NCBI GenBank assembly: GCA_043758775.1
Contig: JAYVMU010000025.1
Location: forward strand, 1 to 17,693
DNA length: 17,693 nt
Direction of reading: 5' to 3'
DNA from: JACMMS01 sp043758775
GTDB taxonomy: Bacteria; Pseudomonadota; Gammaproteobacteria; Burkholderiales; Methylophilaceae
The position numbers and the translations under genes were made by a program. Of this stretch, positions 1 through 8,200 are shown piece after piece. The stretch's first letter is position 1. Each line of letters starts with the position of its first letter. Below the pieces are notes generated by a model. That model was not told the DNA's origin and ran no database searches. It saw only the letters and a program-made list of their open reading frames with translations.

Positions 1-214
1 AAAAATACCAATCTTGCTATCCTGAAGCAGTTCTTAGAGAAAAATTACTAACTAACGTAAATAAACAGCAGAAAAAAGTCATTATATTAGGTTTACCAAA
101 AGTGCACCTATTTTTCTACCACGTTAGAAGGCAGCGGTGAGAGCTGGGGCTTACTTAAAACCCACGATCTCAGAGTCATTTTTAACGATCCGCACAAACA
201 CATTGAAAAGCCTT
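1..214. other. Left-edge region without a recognisable gene
   Basis: No complete gene is visible. On the + strand one frame enters from the left edge and stops at 49-51. A second enters at 3 and runs 45 codons to a TGA at 138-140. A third is open from 91 to 225 but has no start codon. None of these short peptides resembles a family I know, and they could be the decayed end of an upstream gene or chance. On the - strand only very short frames are present. Confidence 0.3.
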
Positions 215-236
215 GGCAGTTATGACTGCCGATTTT
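215..236 (+). terminator. Hairpin, possible rho-independent terminator
   Basis: GGCAGT (215-220) and ACTGCC (225-230) form a perfect 6-bp stem with a TATG loop, followed by GATTTT. The stem is short and the T-run is only four bases, so this is a weak terminator candidate for whatever lies to the left. It sits just before the transporter gene that starts at 251, so it could instead be leader structure for that gene. Confidence 0.3.
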
Positions 237-250
237 AGGCTTATGTACTT

Positions 251-1360
251 GTGATAAAATCACATACAAAGATGAAGCGCCTTTCAGAAAAATCTAGCAC
301 TTCGAAGAACAAGTCTTCGGACAGATGGGTATTCACCCACTTAGCTGAGCTTTCACCCGCTTATTTCGGGATGGTAATGGCGACAGGGATCGTATCACTC
401 GCAGCCCACCAGTTGGGTATGCTGTCAATATCAGGAGTCTTATTTCAGATTAATATCGTCGCCTACTCAGTGCTGTGGTTTTTGACTATACTGCGTTTGG
501 TTAAATACCCGCAGCAATTTTTCGACGATATGTCAAATCATCTTCGCGGCCCCGGGTTCTTTACTACTGTGGCTGCTACGTGCATTCTTGGTGGGCAGTT
601 CGTGCTGCTAGCAGACAACTATCGTACAGGTACGACGCTCTGGATGACAGCGCTACTACTTTGGATCGGGCTGACCTACACGATATTTATAGGATTGACC
701 GTCAAAGAGTATAAGCCGACCCTTGATAAGGGAATCAGTGGTGCTTGGCTACTCGCAGTCGTGGCGACCCAATCGATCGCAGTTCTAAGTGCGTTACTTG
801 CCCCCCATTTAGATCAACCTATAAAACAAGAAATGAACTTTCTTGCGCTGTCAATGTGGCTGTGGGGTGGTATGTTGTACATCTGGATGATGTCGCTCAT
901 CTTCTACCGTTACACTTTTTTTCCACTGTCTCCAGAAGATTTTTCACCACCATACTGGATCAACATGGGCGCAATGGCGATTTCGACTTTAGCGGGGTCG
1001 CTACTCATCATCAACGTACCTGATGCTCCCTTTCTGATTTCGATGTTACCATTCATTAAAGGATTTACGGTATTGTACTGGGTAACCGGCACTTGGTGGA
1101 TTTCCATGCTAGTGGTACTTGCTGTTTGGCGCCATTTGTATAAAAAATTCCCAATAAAATACGATCCTCTTTACTGGGGTGCGATTTTTCCACTTGGTAT
1201 GTATGCGGTTAGCACTAAGCAAATGAGTGAAGCGCTAAGATTGAATTTTCTTAGCTTACTGCCACCTATCTTTTTCTATATCGCGCTTGTCGCATGGGCC
1301 GCAGCATTTTCCGGACTAATCCTAGATCTAATTCGTCGATTTTGTGCATCTAGGTTATAG
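251..1360 (+). CDS. TDT-family (TehA/SLAC1-like) membrane transporter
   Basis: This is an integral inner-membrane protein of the tellurite-resistance/dicarboxylate transporter (TDT) family, whose members are anion channels or carriers (TehA, Mae1 malate permease, plant SLAC1). A hydrophilic, Lys/Ser-rich N-terminus of about 25 residues precedes the family signature around residues 30-55 (LSPAYFGMVMATGIVSLAA). About ten hydrophobic segments follow, with a Trp-rich stretch TGTWWISML and a late FPLGMYAVST motif typical of the bacterial branch annotated as C4-dicarboxylate/tellurite transporter. The 369-residue length fits the family. The GTG at 251 is used here; an ATG at 272 is an equally plausible start, and neither has a convincing Shine-Dalgarno. 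The gene stands alone. The family call is firm. The substrate (malate-type dicarboxylate, other anion, tellurite) cannot be read from the sequence. Confidence 0.88.
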   Translation: MIKSHTKMKRLSEKSSTSKNKSSDRWVFTHLAELSPAYFGMVMATGIVSLAAHQLGMLSISGVLFQINIVAYSVLWFLTILRLVKYPQQFFDDMSNHLRGPGFFTTVAATCILGGQFVLLADNYRTGTTLWMTALLLWIGLTYTIFIGLTVKEYKPTLDKGISGAWLLAVVATQSIAVLSALLAPHLDQPIKQEMNFLALSMWLWGGMLYIWMMSLIFYRYTFFPLSPEDFSPPYWINMGAMAISTLAGSLLIINVPDAPFLISMLPFIKGFTVLYWVTGTWWISMLVVLAVWRHLYKKFPIKYDPLYWGAIFPLGMYAVSTKQMSEALRLNFLSLLPPIFFYIALVAWAAAFSGLILDLIRRFCASRL

Positions 1361-1501
1361 TGGTCTGTAGGCTTACACTCGACATAATGGATCATATTAT
1401 TTTTGTTTCTATCGTAACGGGTTTTACCAAGTCGATGCATGAAGAGCTAAGAAGCTCAAATTCAAAGTGTTAGATTGAGTCATTTTCTATTTAAAAAGAT
1501 G

Positions 1502-1520
1502 ATTAACTGATAGAGTTAAT
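1502..1520. repeat. 7-5-7 inverted repeat, operator-like
   Basis: ATTAACT (1502-1508), a 5-base spacer, then AGTTAAT (1514-1520) form a perfect inverted repeat. It lies four bases upstream of a candidate -35 box, where an activator or repressor might bind. It shares only the short TAGTTAA-like core with the larger palindrome at 1785-1820. In AT-rich DNA a 7-bp arm can arise by chance. Confidence 0.3.
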
Positions 1521-1524
1521 AAGG

Positions 1525-1553
1525 TTGCAATTAACAAAGAGTAGGCGTATAAA
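1525..1553 (+). promoter_or_regulatory. Candidate sigma70-type promoter
   Basis: TTGCAA (1525-1530) is followed after 17 bp by TATAAA (1548-1553). The -10 box matches 5 of 6 consensus bases and the -35 box 4 of 6, with ideal spacing. Transcription would start near 1560. That would produce either a 280-nt leader for the TetR gene or a short RNA ending at the hairpin at 1685-1714. Confidence 0.35.
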
Positions 1554-1559
1554 TTAACT

Positions 1560-1714
1560 ATAGCTTGGATTTACATATACATCACTAGGAGTAAATATCG
1601 ATACTTTAAGTTTGAACAGCTTATATAAAGTAAGAACTTAACGAGCAATGCCTCGTATCAATCGATAGCCCACATATCGATAAAGAGCGTCACTTAATTG
1701 TGACGTTTCTATTT
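1560..1714 (+). ncRNA. Candidate structured small RNA
   Basis: Downstream of the promoter-like boxes the sequence has no coding potential. It holds three consecutive perfect-stem hairpins: ACGAG/CTCGT (1641-1656), ATCGATA/TATCGAT (1661-1681) and CGTCAC/GTGACG (1688-1705), only 4 and 6 bases apart. The last is followed by TTTCTATTT. The predicted transcript would be about 155 nt. TATCGATA also occurs at 1596-1603 and could pair with the second hairpin's arms, giving an alternative fold. I recognise no known RNA family. It may be an independent small RNA or the leader of the efflux operon. Confidence 0.3.
1685..1714 (+). terminator. Candidate intrinsic terminator
   Basis: CGTCAC (1688-1693) pairs with GTGACG (1700-1705) around a 6-base loop. 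The stem can be extended by up to three pairs, two of them G-T wobbles. TTTCTATTT follows directly. The T-tract is interrupted, so termination may be partial. It would separate any upstream transcript from the TetR operon. Confidence 0.4.
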
Positions 1715-1784
1715 ATCTGATTCTCAATATCTAGACATTACAATCCAAACACAAAAAAACCTCACAGCAATGTGTATTTTTTAT

Positions 1785-1820
1785 CCTCTAGTTAAATCAA
1801 ACGATTGATTTAACTAGAGG
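1785..1820. promoter_or_regulatory. Perfect 16-bp-arm palindrome, likely TetR operator
   Basis: CCTCTAGTTAAATCAA (1785-1800), spacer ACGA (1801-1804), then the exact reverse complement (1805-1820). It ends 19 bp before the ATG of the TetR-family gene, the usual place for an autoregulatory operator of this family. It has no T-run on either side, which argues against a terminator. The right arm overlaps a candidate -35 box (1805-1810), so a bound dimer would block RNA polymerase. The inference is that the repressor at 1840 binds here and controls the whole pump operon. Confidence 0.7.
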
Positions 1821-1833
1821 CGTATTGTAATAT
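1805..1833 (+). promoter_or_regulatory. Candidate promoter of the TetR/efflux operon
   Basis: TTGATT (1805-1810, inside the palindrome) and TAATAT (1828-1833) are 17 bp apart. Each matches four consensus positions. The expected start site, about seven bases after the -10 box, coincides with the ATG at 1840, and no Shine-Dalgarno lies at a usable distance before that ATG. The message may therefore be leaderless. Confidence 0.35.
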
Positions 1834-1839
1834 CGCGTC

Positions 1840-2508
1840 ATGTTTAAATGTTTATCCAAAAAAAGCACCCGCAGTGATGGTGAACAATCGCGTAAACGCT
1901 TATTAAATTGCGCAGTCAAGCTATTTGCCGAACAAGGTTATGCTAAAACCTCCACACGTGAAATTGCGCAGGCCGCATTAGTCAACATCTCAGCAATTGC
2001 CTACTACTTTGGCGACAAAGCTGGGCTCTATCGTGCCGTGTTTAGCGAAACTTTTAGCTCGCCTCGCCAAGATATAGCACTGTTAAATGATGCAAAACTT
2101 AGCTTGGAAGAAGCATTTAACGGCTTATTTAACGGCTTTATAGAGCCGTTTAAGCAGGGCGAATTAGTAAAACTCCGTACAAAATTACATATGCGCGAAA
2201 TGCTGGAGCCTGCAGGTTTATGGCAGAAAGAAATTGACAATAGCATTAAACCCCATCTACTAGCCCTCAACGAACTGCTATGCCGCCATTTAAAGCTTGT
2301 TGAGACTGATGATGATGTGCGTCGTTTATCGATTAGCATCGTGGCGATGGGAGTTTATATGTTTGTTGGGCAAGATGTGATGGATAAAATTTCGCCGCAA
2401 CTCATTAATAGCCATGAAGCGCTAGACACCATGAAATCAAGATTGACGATGTTTGCATTAAGCATGGTGAGAGCGGAAGAAGCAAGAAGAGTACAAGCAA
2501 AAAAATAG
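1840..2508 (+). CDS. TetR-family transcriptional repressor of the efflux operon
   Basis: A 222-residue one-component regulator. Residues 16-68 form the TetR DNA-binding domain, with the family pattern AVKLFAEQGYAKTSTREIA, then the recognition helix region ISAIAYYFGDKAGLYRAVF. The remainder is a helical ligand-binding and dimerisation domain resembling the CecR/YbiH (DUF1956) branch, which regulates drug-efflux genes in enterobacteria. It is followed closely by the pump genes (outer-membrane factor, adaptor, permease) on the same strand, and a perfect palindrome lies just upstream, so autoregulation plus pump repression is the natural model. The ATG at 1840 is the only reasonable start: the next in-frame ATG lies beyond the DNA-binding domain. 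No Shine-Dalgarno is visible. The inducer is unknown. Confidence 0.9.
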   Translation: MFKCLSKKSTRSDGEQSRKRLLNCAVKLFAEQGYAKTSTREIAQAALVNISAIAYYFGDKAGLYRAVFSETFSSPRQDIALLNDAKLSLEEAFNGLFNGFIEPFKQGELVKLRTKLHMREMLEPAGLWQKEIDNSIKPHLLALNELLCRHLKLVETDDDVRRLSISIVAMGVYMFVGQDVMDKISPQLINSHEALDTMKSRLTMFALSMVRAEEARRVQAKK

Positions 2509-2543
2509 AAAGAATATTGATGCTTAATCACAAGCAAGAAACT

Positions 2544-4067
2544 ATGCTAAAGCCTATAAAAAAAACCTTGATTATTTTGCTTGGTACTGCCCTGCAGTCA
2601 AGCTGCGCATTTATGGATTACCTTAAACCTACACAACGAGTAGAAAATGAAATTAAAGCGGCTGCGCCTCCTGCACAATGGATAGCTCCATTACCGCACC
2701 AGGGCTCACTTAAAGAACTAAATCAGTTCTGGGCACAATATCAAGATCCACTATTACTGAGCCTTATTAGCGCGGCCGAAAAAGAGTCAGTAGATTTAGC
2801 CAGTGCAAAAACCCGTATTATGCAAGCGCGTGCGGCACGAGTCAGTGCAAACGCGGCTTTATTGCCGTCTTTAGATGGCAAATTCTCAGTGTCGCGTGCG
2901 GTACAGCAACCAGAGCTTAAATTCAAAAATAATCAGCCAAGCTTCGCTGGGTTAGACCAAAGTTTCGGAATCCCCAATGGCGCAACCAACACTGAACAAA
3001 TCGGCTTAGAAGCCTCTTGGGAACTAGATTTATTTGGTAAAAATGCAACCGTACTAGATGCAAGCCGGGCTAATTTGCTAGGTGCAGAATCTAGCTGGCA
3101 TGAGGCGCGGGTATCGCTGGCAGCCGAGGTTGCAACGTCCTATTTTGACTATCGCTTTTGCAATCAACTACTCGATATTAGCAAAGCCGATGCTGCCTCA
3201 CGCCACGAAACAGCTCATATTACGGATATTTCAGTTAAAGCTGGTTTTACCGATGAAGGATCAGGTCATCTAGTCCATGCCAGTGATGCCAGCGCACAGC
3301 AACAAGTTTTATTGCAGCAAGCAAGCTGTGAGTTAACCATGAAAGAACTGGTCGCGCTCACCAATATTGCTGAGGCTGATTTACAACAAAAAATGCAGCA
3401 AAGTACCTCACCAAAACTTGATAAAAAAGCCACAGCAGACTTGTTTTCTATTACCGAAGTCCCTGCGGACGTGATTGCCCAACGACCAGACGTTTACATA
3501 GCAGAGCAGACAGTAATTGCTGCCGCTGCTGACTTACAAAATAACAAATTACAACGCTACCCCTCCATTTCACTGAATGGGTCTATCGGCTTGATGCGCT
3601 TATCAAATAGTAGCTACACAGCGAATGGTGAGATATGGTCGCTAGGGCCGATTTCTATCACGCTACCCATTTTTGATGGTGGTAAACGCAAGGCTAATGT
3701 AGAAACTAGTGAAGTGAAGCTAGACGAAACGTTTGCTAATTATCGCAGTAAGGTAAGAACCGCCGTAAAAGAAGTCGAGCAAGCATTAGTCAATTTAGAC
3801 AGCACCGCAAAACGTGTGCAAACTGCACAAGATGCTGCAACCAGCTACAAAGCAGCATTTGCCAGTACCCAAATTAAATATAAATCAGGTTTTGCCAATA
3901 TTATTGACCTGGAAGAAACGCGCCGTAGCAGTTTACAAGCCGATAGCAATATTGTGAATTTAACTAAAGAACGCAACAACGCCTGGATTGCGCTGTATCG
4001 TGCCGCTGGCGGTGGTTGGACTAAAGCAGAGGCGGATAAGCCGCTTGCCATTAAATCTACCAATTAG
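2544..4067 (+). CDS. Outer-membrane factor lipoprotein of RND efflux pump (NodT/OprM type)
   Basis: The TolC-like trimeric outer-membrane channel of a tripartite pump. The start at 2544 gives a clean lipoprotein signal: a KPIKK basic end, a hydrophobic core, and Cys21 as the presumed lipidated residue. The residues before Cys are Q-S-S, so the -3 position is Gln rather than Leu, an atypical lipobox. Two OEP repeats follow, with long Ala/Gln-rich coiled-coil helices (e.g. ASAKTRIMQARAARVSANAA), the domain-one WELDLFGK motif, VIAQRPDV at the start of the second repeat, and LPIFDGGKRKANVE near the C-terminal barrel. The 507-residue length is typical. An ATG at 2520 and a TTG at 2517 are alternative starts. 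The gene begins 35 bp after the regulator's stop. Gene order regulator-channel-adaptor-permease is less usual than channel-last. Confidence 0.88.
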   Translation: MLKPIKKTLIILLGTALQSSCAFMDYLKPTQRVENEIKAAAPPAQWIAPLPHQGSLKELNQFWAQYQDPLLLSLISAAEKESVDLASAKTRIMQARAARVSANAALLPSLDGKFSVSRAVQQPELKFKNNQPSFAGLDQSFGIPNGATNTEQIGLEASWELDLFGKNATVLDASRANLLGAESSWHEARVSLAAEVATSYFDYRFCNQLLDISKADAASRHETAHITDISVKAGFTDEGSGHLVHASDASAQQQVLLQQASCELTMKELVALTNIAEADLQQKMQQSTSPKLDKKATADLFSITEVPADVIAQRPDVYIAEQTVIAAAADLQNNKLQRYPSISLNGSIGLMRLSNSSYTANGEIWSLGPISITLPIFDGGKRKANVETSEVKLDETFANYRSKVRTAVKEVEQALVNLDSTAKRVQTAQDAATSYKAAFASTQIKYKSGFANIIDLEETRRSSLQADSNIVNLTKERNNAWIALYRAAGGGWTKAEADKPLAIKSTN

Positions 4068-4116
4068 ATACTTCTAAAATATTAAGTTATAAAAATACCA
4101 ATCGAAAGTATGCCAT

Positions 4117-5286
4117 ATGCAAATTAAAAAACCACATTTGGGCAATAAAGTATGGCTAGTTTTAGTCGTATTATTAGTTGCAGTATTTTTTGCTTGGAAA
4201 CACTTTTCTAAACCAGCCTCGCTACCAATAGATAATGTTGCTACTCAATCAGCATCGAGCACCCAAGGTGAGGCTAATGCGGCATTAACAGTACGAACAG
4301 TCAAGCTTGCCATGACTAAAATGGACGATACGATTGAAGCCAACGGCAATATTCAGCCATGGCAAGAAGCTATCATCGGTGCTGAAGTCAGCGGTTTATT
4401 ACTGAAAGAAGTCCTAGTCAATGTAGGCGACGAAGTTAAAAAAGGTCAAACAATAGCTAGATTTTCAAACGCTACTATTGAAGCGGAAATTGCGCAATCT
4501 ACTGCTGCATTGGCCGAAGCCAAAGCGAACTATATAGAAGCTAATGGCAATGCAGAACGGGCACGGGGTATTAAAGATATGGGCGCATTAAGCCGCCAAC
4601 AAATTGATCAGTTTTTAAGTGCCGAGGCCGTAGCAAAAGCGCGTGTCGAATCAGCTGAAGCCAATTTAGATGTACAAAAAATCAAACTTAACCAAACCGC
4701 TGTTATCGCCCCTGATTCTGGCATTATCTCTTCACGTACTGCCACAGTGGGCGCTGTAGCGAATCAGGGCCAAGAATTATTTCGCCTGATTCGACAAAGC
4801 CGCTTAGAGTGGCGTGCAGAAATCACTTCTACTGATATTGCACAAATCAAACCTGACCAGGCAGTGGCCATCACCTTGCCCGATGGCAAGATCATTAATG
4901 GTAAAGTACGCACAGTCTCACCTACCATTAACCAGCAAACACGTAATGGTTTGGTCTATGTTGATTTACCTTTGGCTACGGCAAAAGCTGGCATGTATGC
5001 ACGCGGCAGTTTCCACTTAGGCGAAAGTCAAGCGTTCACCCTGCCCGCTAACGCCATTGTGTTGCGCGAAGGCTTTGCTTATGTGATGCAAGTAGGCGCT
5101 AATAGTCGCATCAAACAAATTAAAGTGCATTTAGGCCGCCGTAATGCAGACCGCGTAGAAGTAGCAGGCTTAAAAGATGAATTGCAGGGTTTAGATGCAA
5201 ATTTTGTAGCCGCAGGTGGTGCATTCTTGGCGAATGGCGATCTAGTACGTGTAGTCACTAATGCCTCAATCGAAAAAGCAGAGTAG
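4117..5286 (+). CDS. Periplasmic adaptor (HlyD/MFP family) of RND efflux pump
   Basis: The membrane-fusion protein linking the permease to the outer-membrane channel. It is anchored by an N-terminal hydrophobic segment (about residues 13-27) with no lipobox. Next come a lipoyl-like half-motif (about 85-120, GAEVSGLLLKEVLVNVGDEVKKGQ), a short alpha-helical hairpin rich in Ala/Glu (about 125-190), the second lipoyl half (APDSGIISSRTATVGAVANQGQELFRL), and beta-barrel and membrane-proximal domains to the C-terminus. The length of 389 residues is normal. It starts 49 bp after the channel gene, and its stop is immediately followed by the permease start, indicating one transcript. No strong Shine-Dalgarno precedes the ATG. 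Substrate specificity cannot be inferred from the adaptor. Confidence 0.9.
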   Translation: MQIKKPHLGNKVWLVLVVLLVAVFFAWKHFSKPASLPIDNVATQSASSTQGEANAALTVRTVKLAMTKMDDTIEANGNIQPWQEAIIGAEVSGLLLKEVLVNVGDEVKKGQTIARFSNATIEAEIAQSTAALAEAKANYIEANGNAERARGIKDMGALSRQQIDQFLSAEAVAKARVESAEANLDVQKIKLNQTAVIAPDSGIISSRTATVGAVANQGQELFRLIRQSRLEWRAEITSTDIAQIKPDQAVAITLPDGKIINGKVRTVSPTINQQTRNGLVYVDLPLATAKAGMYARGSFHLGESQAFTLPANAIVLREGFAYVMQVGANSRIKQIKVHLGRRNADRVEVAGLKDELQGLDANFVAAGGAFLANGDLVRVVTNASIEKAE

Positions 5287-5295
5287 AGGGCCATG

Positions 5296-8200
5296 ATGAA
5301 CGTTTCAGCCTGGTCAATTAAGAACCCCATTCCCGCCATCATCTTGTTTATTATGCTGTCGCTTGCGGGTTTAGCTAGTTTTAGCTCAATGAAAATTCAA
5401 AATTTTCCTGATCTAGACTTGCCTACCGTGACCATTAGCGCAGCGCTACCTGGCGCATCACCTACACAGCTAGAATCTGAAGTTGCCCGTAAAATTGAGA
5501 ACTCGCTCACTACTTTACAGGGCTTGAAACACACCTACACCAAGATTCAAGATGGTGTCGTCACTATCACTGCGGAATTTAATCTAGAGAAGCCAACGCA
5601 AGAAGCCGTAGATGATGTGCGCTCGGCTATTTCACAAATCCGTGCCGACCTACCCTCAGACTTACGCGATCCAGTCGTAAGTAAGCTGAATGTTGCTGGC
5701 TCGCCCATGCTGGCGTTCACCATTCACTCTGAGCAAATGGATGACGAGGCATTATCCTGGTATGTAGATGACGCATTATCAAAAAGATTACTCGGCGTTA
5801 AAGGTGTTGCTACGGTCAAACGTGTGGGTGGGGTTAATCGCCAAATTTGGATTGAATTAGATACTGCCAAATTACAATCATTAAATGCCACTGCCGGTGA
5901 TATTTCCCGCCAGCTGCGTAATATACAAATGGAAACTGCAGGTGGCACAACCAAGCTCGGCGGCAGTGAGCAACCGATTAGAACCATTGCCACAGTCAAA
6001 TCTGCCGATGAGCTAGGCCAACTGCAAATCGTACTCGGTAGCGGCGAAAAAATTCGTTTAGATCAGATTGCCCATGTCATAGACACGGTTGCAGAACCTA
6101 CATCACTCGCCATGCTTAATGGTAAAAATGTAGTGGGCTTTGAAATTACGCGCAGCAAAGGCGCCAGTGAAGTGGAAGTGGGTGCGGATGTCAGGCAAGC
6201 ACTGAGAGACTTAGCACTCGCCAGACCAGATGTTAAAATCACCGAAGCGTTTGATTTCGTAACACCGGTGCAACAAGAATTTGATGCCTCTATGACCTTG
6301 CTTTACGAAGGAGCAATTTTAGCCGTACTGGTTGTTTGGCTGTTTTTGCGTGATTTACGTGCCACGTTTATCTCGGCAGTTGCCATTCCGCTGTCGGTGA
6401 TTCCGACTTTTATTGGCATGCAGTATTTTGGTTTTACCATCAATATCGTCACCCTGCTAGCCTTGTCTTTAGTCATCGGTATTCTGGTCGATGATGCGAT
6501 TGTAGAAGTGGAAAATATCGTACGGCATCTGCGTATGGGTAAAACACCGTATCAAGCAGCGATGGAAGCCGCAGATGAAATTGGACTAGCTGTGATTGCC
6601 ACGACTTTCACGCTTATTGCAGTCTTTCTGCCGACCGCCTTTATGAGTGGCATTCCTGGCAAGTTCTTTAAGCAATTCGGTTGGACAGCGGCAATCGCAG
6701 TGTTTGCCTCGCTACTGGTTGCACGTGCATTGACGCCGATGATGGCAGCTTACTTGATGAAGCCGATTGTAGACAAAACTCATAAAGATAGTCTTGTGAT
6801 GCGCTGGTATCTCAAGGCTAGTAGCTGGTGTATTAAGCACCGTTTTTTTACATCAGTTGCTGCGGGTGTTTTTTTTGTTGGTTCACTGATGTTGATTCCA
6901 CTGTTACCCAAAGGCTTTATTCCAGCAGATGATAGTTCGCAAACACAAGTACGGCTGGAGTTGGCGCCTGGTGCGACGCTCAACCAAACACGAGAGTTAG
7001 CCGAGATGGCACGTAAAATGATTGCCAAAGTTCCTCACGTAAAAAGCATCTATACCACAATAGGCGGCGGTGCCGCAGGTACAGATCCTTTTGTTGGTTC
7101 AGGTGCTGCCGAAACACGCAAAGCTACACTGACTATTTTGCTGGATGCTCGCGGTCATCGGCCAAAAAAACAAATCATTGAAGCCGACATTAGAATCGCC
7201 ATACAGAACTTGCCTGGAACGCGCGCCACGGTTGGTTTAGGCGGCTCTGGCGAAAAATATATCCTAGTATTATCTAGTGAAGATGCACAAGCCCTGCAAA
7301 CCGCTGCCGCGTCAGTTGAAAAAGACTTACGCACCATTAAAGGTTTGGGTAATATATCTTCCAGCGCCTCGTTAGTGCGCGCCGAAGTAGTCGCAAAGCC
7401 TGATTTTGCCGCAGCTGCAGACTTAGGCGTCACCACTGCCAGCATTGCAGACACCTTGAGAATCGCTACTGTGGGCGATTATGACCAATTACTGACCAAG
7501 CTTAATTTATCACAACGACAAATACCCATCGTAGTAAAACTCAATACCAGCGCACGCAAAGACTTAACTGACTTGGAAAGATTAGCTGTACCTGGAGCAC
7601 GTGGGCCCGTCATGCTGAGCCAAGTTGCTAAACTTGAAATCGCTGGTGGCCCAGCGCAAATTGACCGCTACGACCGATCCAAAACCGTACAATTTAACAT
7701 TGAACTAGCAAAAAGATCACTGGGAGATGTCACAGCTGAAGTGGCTAAACTACCTAGCATTAGAAATCTACCAACTGGCGTGACGCAAAAAGAACAAGGT
7801 GATGCTGAAGTCATGACGGAGCTCTTCGCCAGCTTTGGTTTAGCCATGCTCACAGGCGTATTGTGCATATTTTTTGTTCTGGTGCTGTTATTTAAAGACT
7901 TTTTACAGCCTGTGACTATTTTAGCTGCTCTACCACTGTCTCTAGGCGGTGCGTTTTTAGGTTTGCTTATTGCAAACCAAAGCTTATCGATGCCATCCAT
8001 GATAGGCTTGGTGATGCTCATGGGTATTGCCACTAAAAACTCAATTTTATTAGTAGAATATGCCATCGTCGCTAGACGTGTCCACGGTATGAACCGTCTG
8101 GAAGCCATTATGGATGCCTGCCATAAACGCGCACGACCAATTGTGATGACGACTATCGCCATGAGTGCAGGCATGTTGCCAATTGCAATGGCATGGGGTT

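Larger units (their letters stand above)
1361..1839. other. 479-bp intergenic region with ordered structure
   Basis: No protein gene is supported on either strand. The first part (1361-1500) has only a 5-bp hairpin at 1444-1457 and nothing I can interpret. From 1502 on the order is: inverted repeat (1502-1520), promoter-like boxes (1525-1553), three successive stem-loops (1641-1705), a U-rich tract (1706-1714), and the long palindrome before the TetR gene (1785-1820). These are listed separately. Confidence 0.7.

Noticed and set aside
1387..1473. 28-codon ORF after the TDT transporter gene
   Set aside because: No ribosome site, no signature, and such a length is expected by chance.
1581..1600. 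AGGAG followed by a short spacer as a ribosome site for a small gene
   Set aside because: No ATG, GTG or TTG lies at a usable distance, and the frames close quickly.
1785..1820. Long palindrome as a transcription terminator
   Set aside because: Neither side has a T-run in the direction of transcription; its position before a TetR gene fits an operator better.
4091..4103. 13-base direct repeat AAAAATACCAATC, also at 1-13
   Set aside because: A match of this length in an AT-rich 17.7-kb window is expected by chance, and nothing else flanking the copies is shared.
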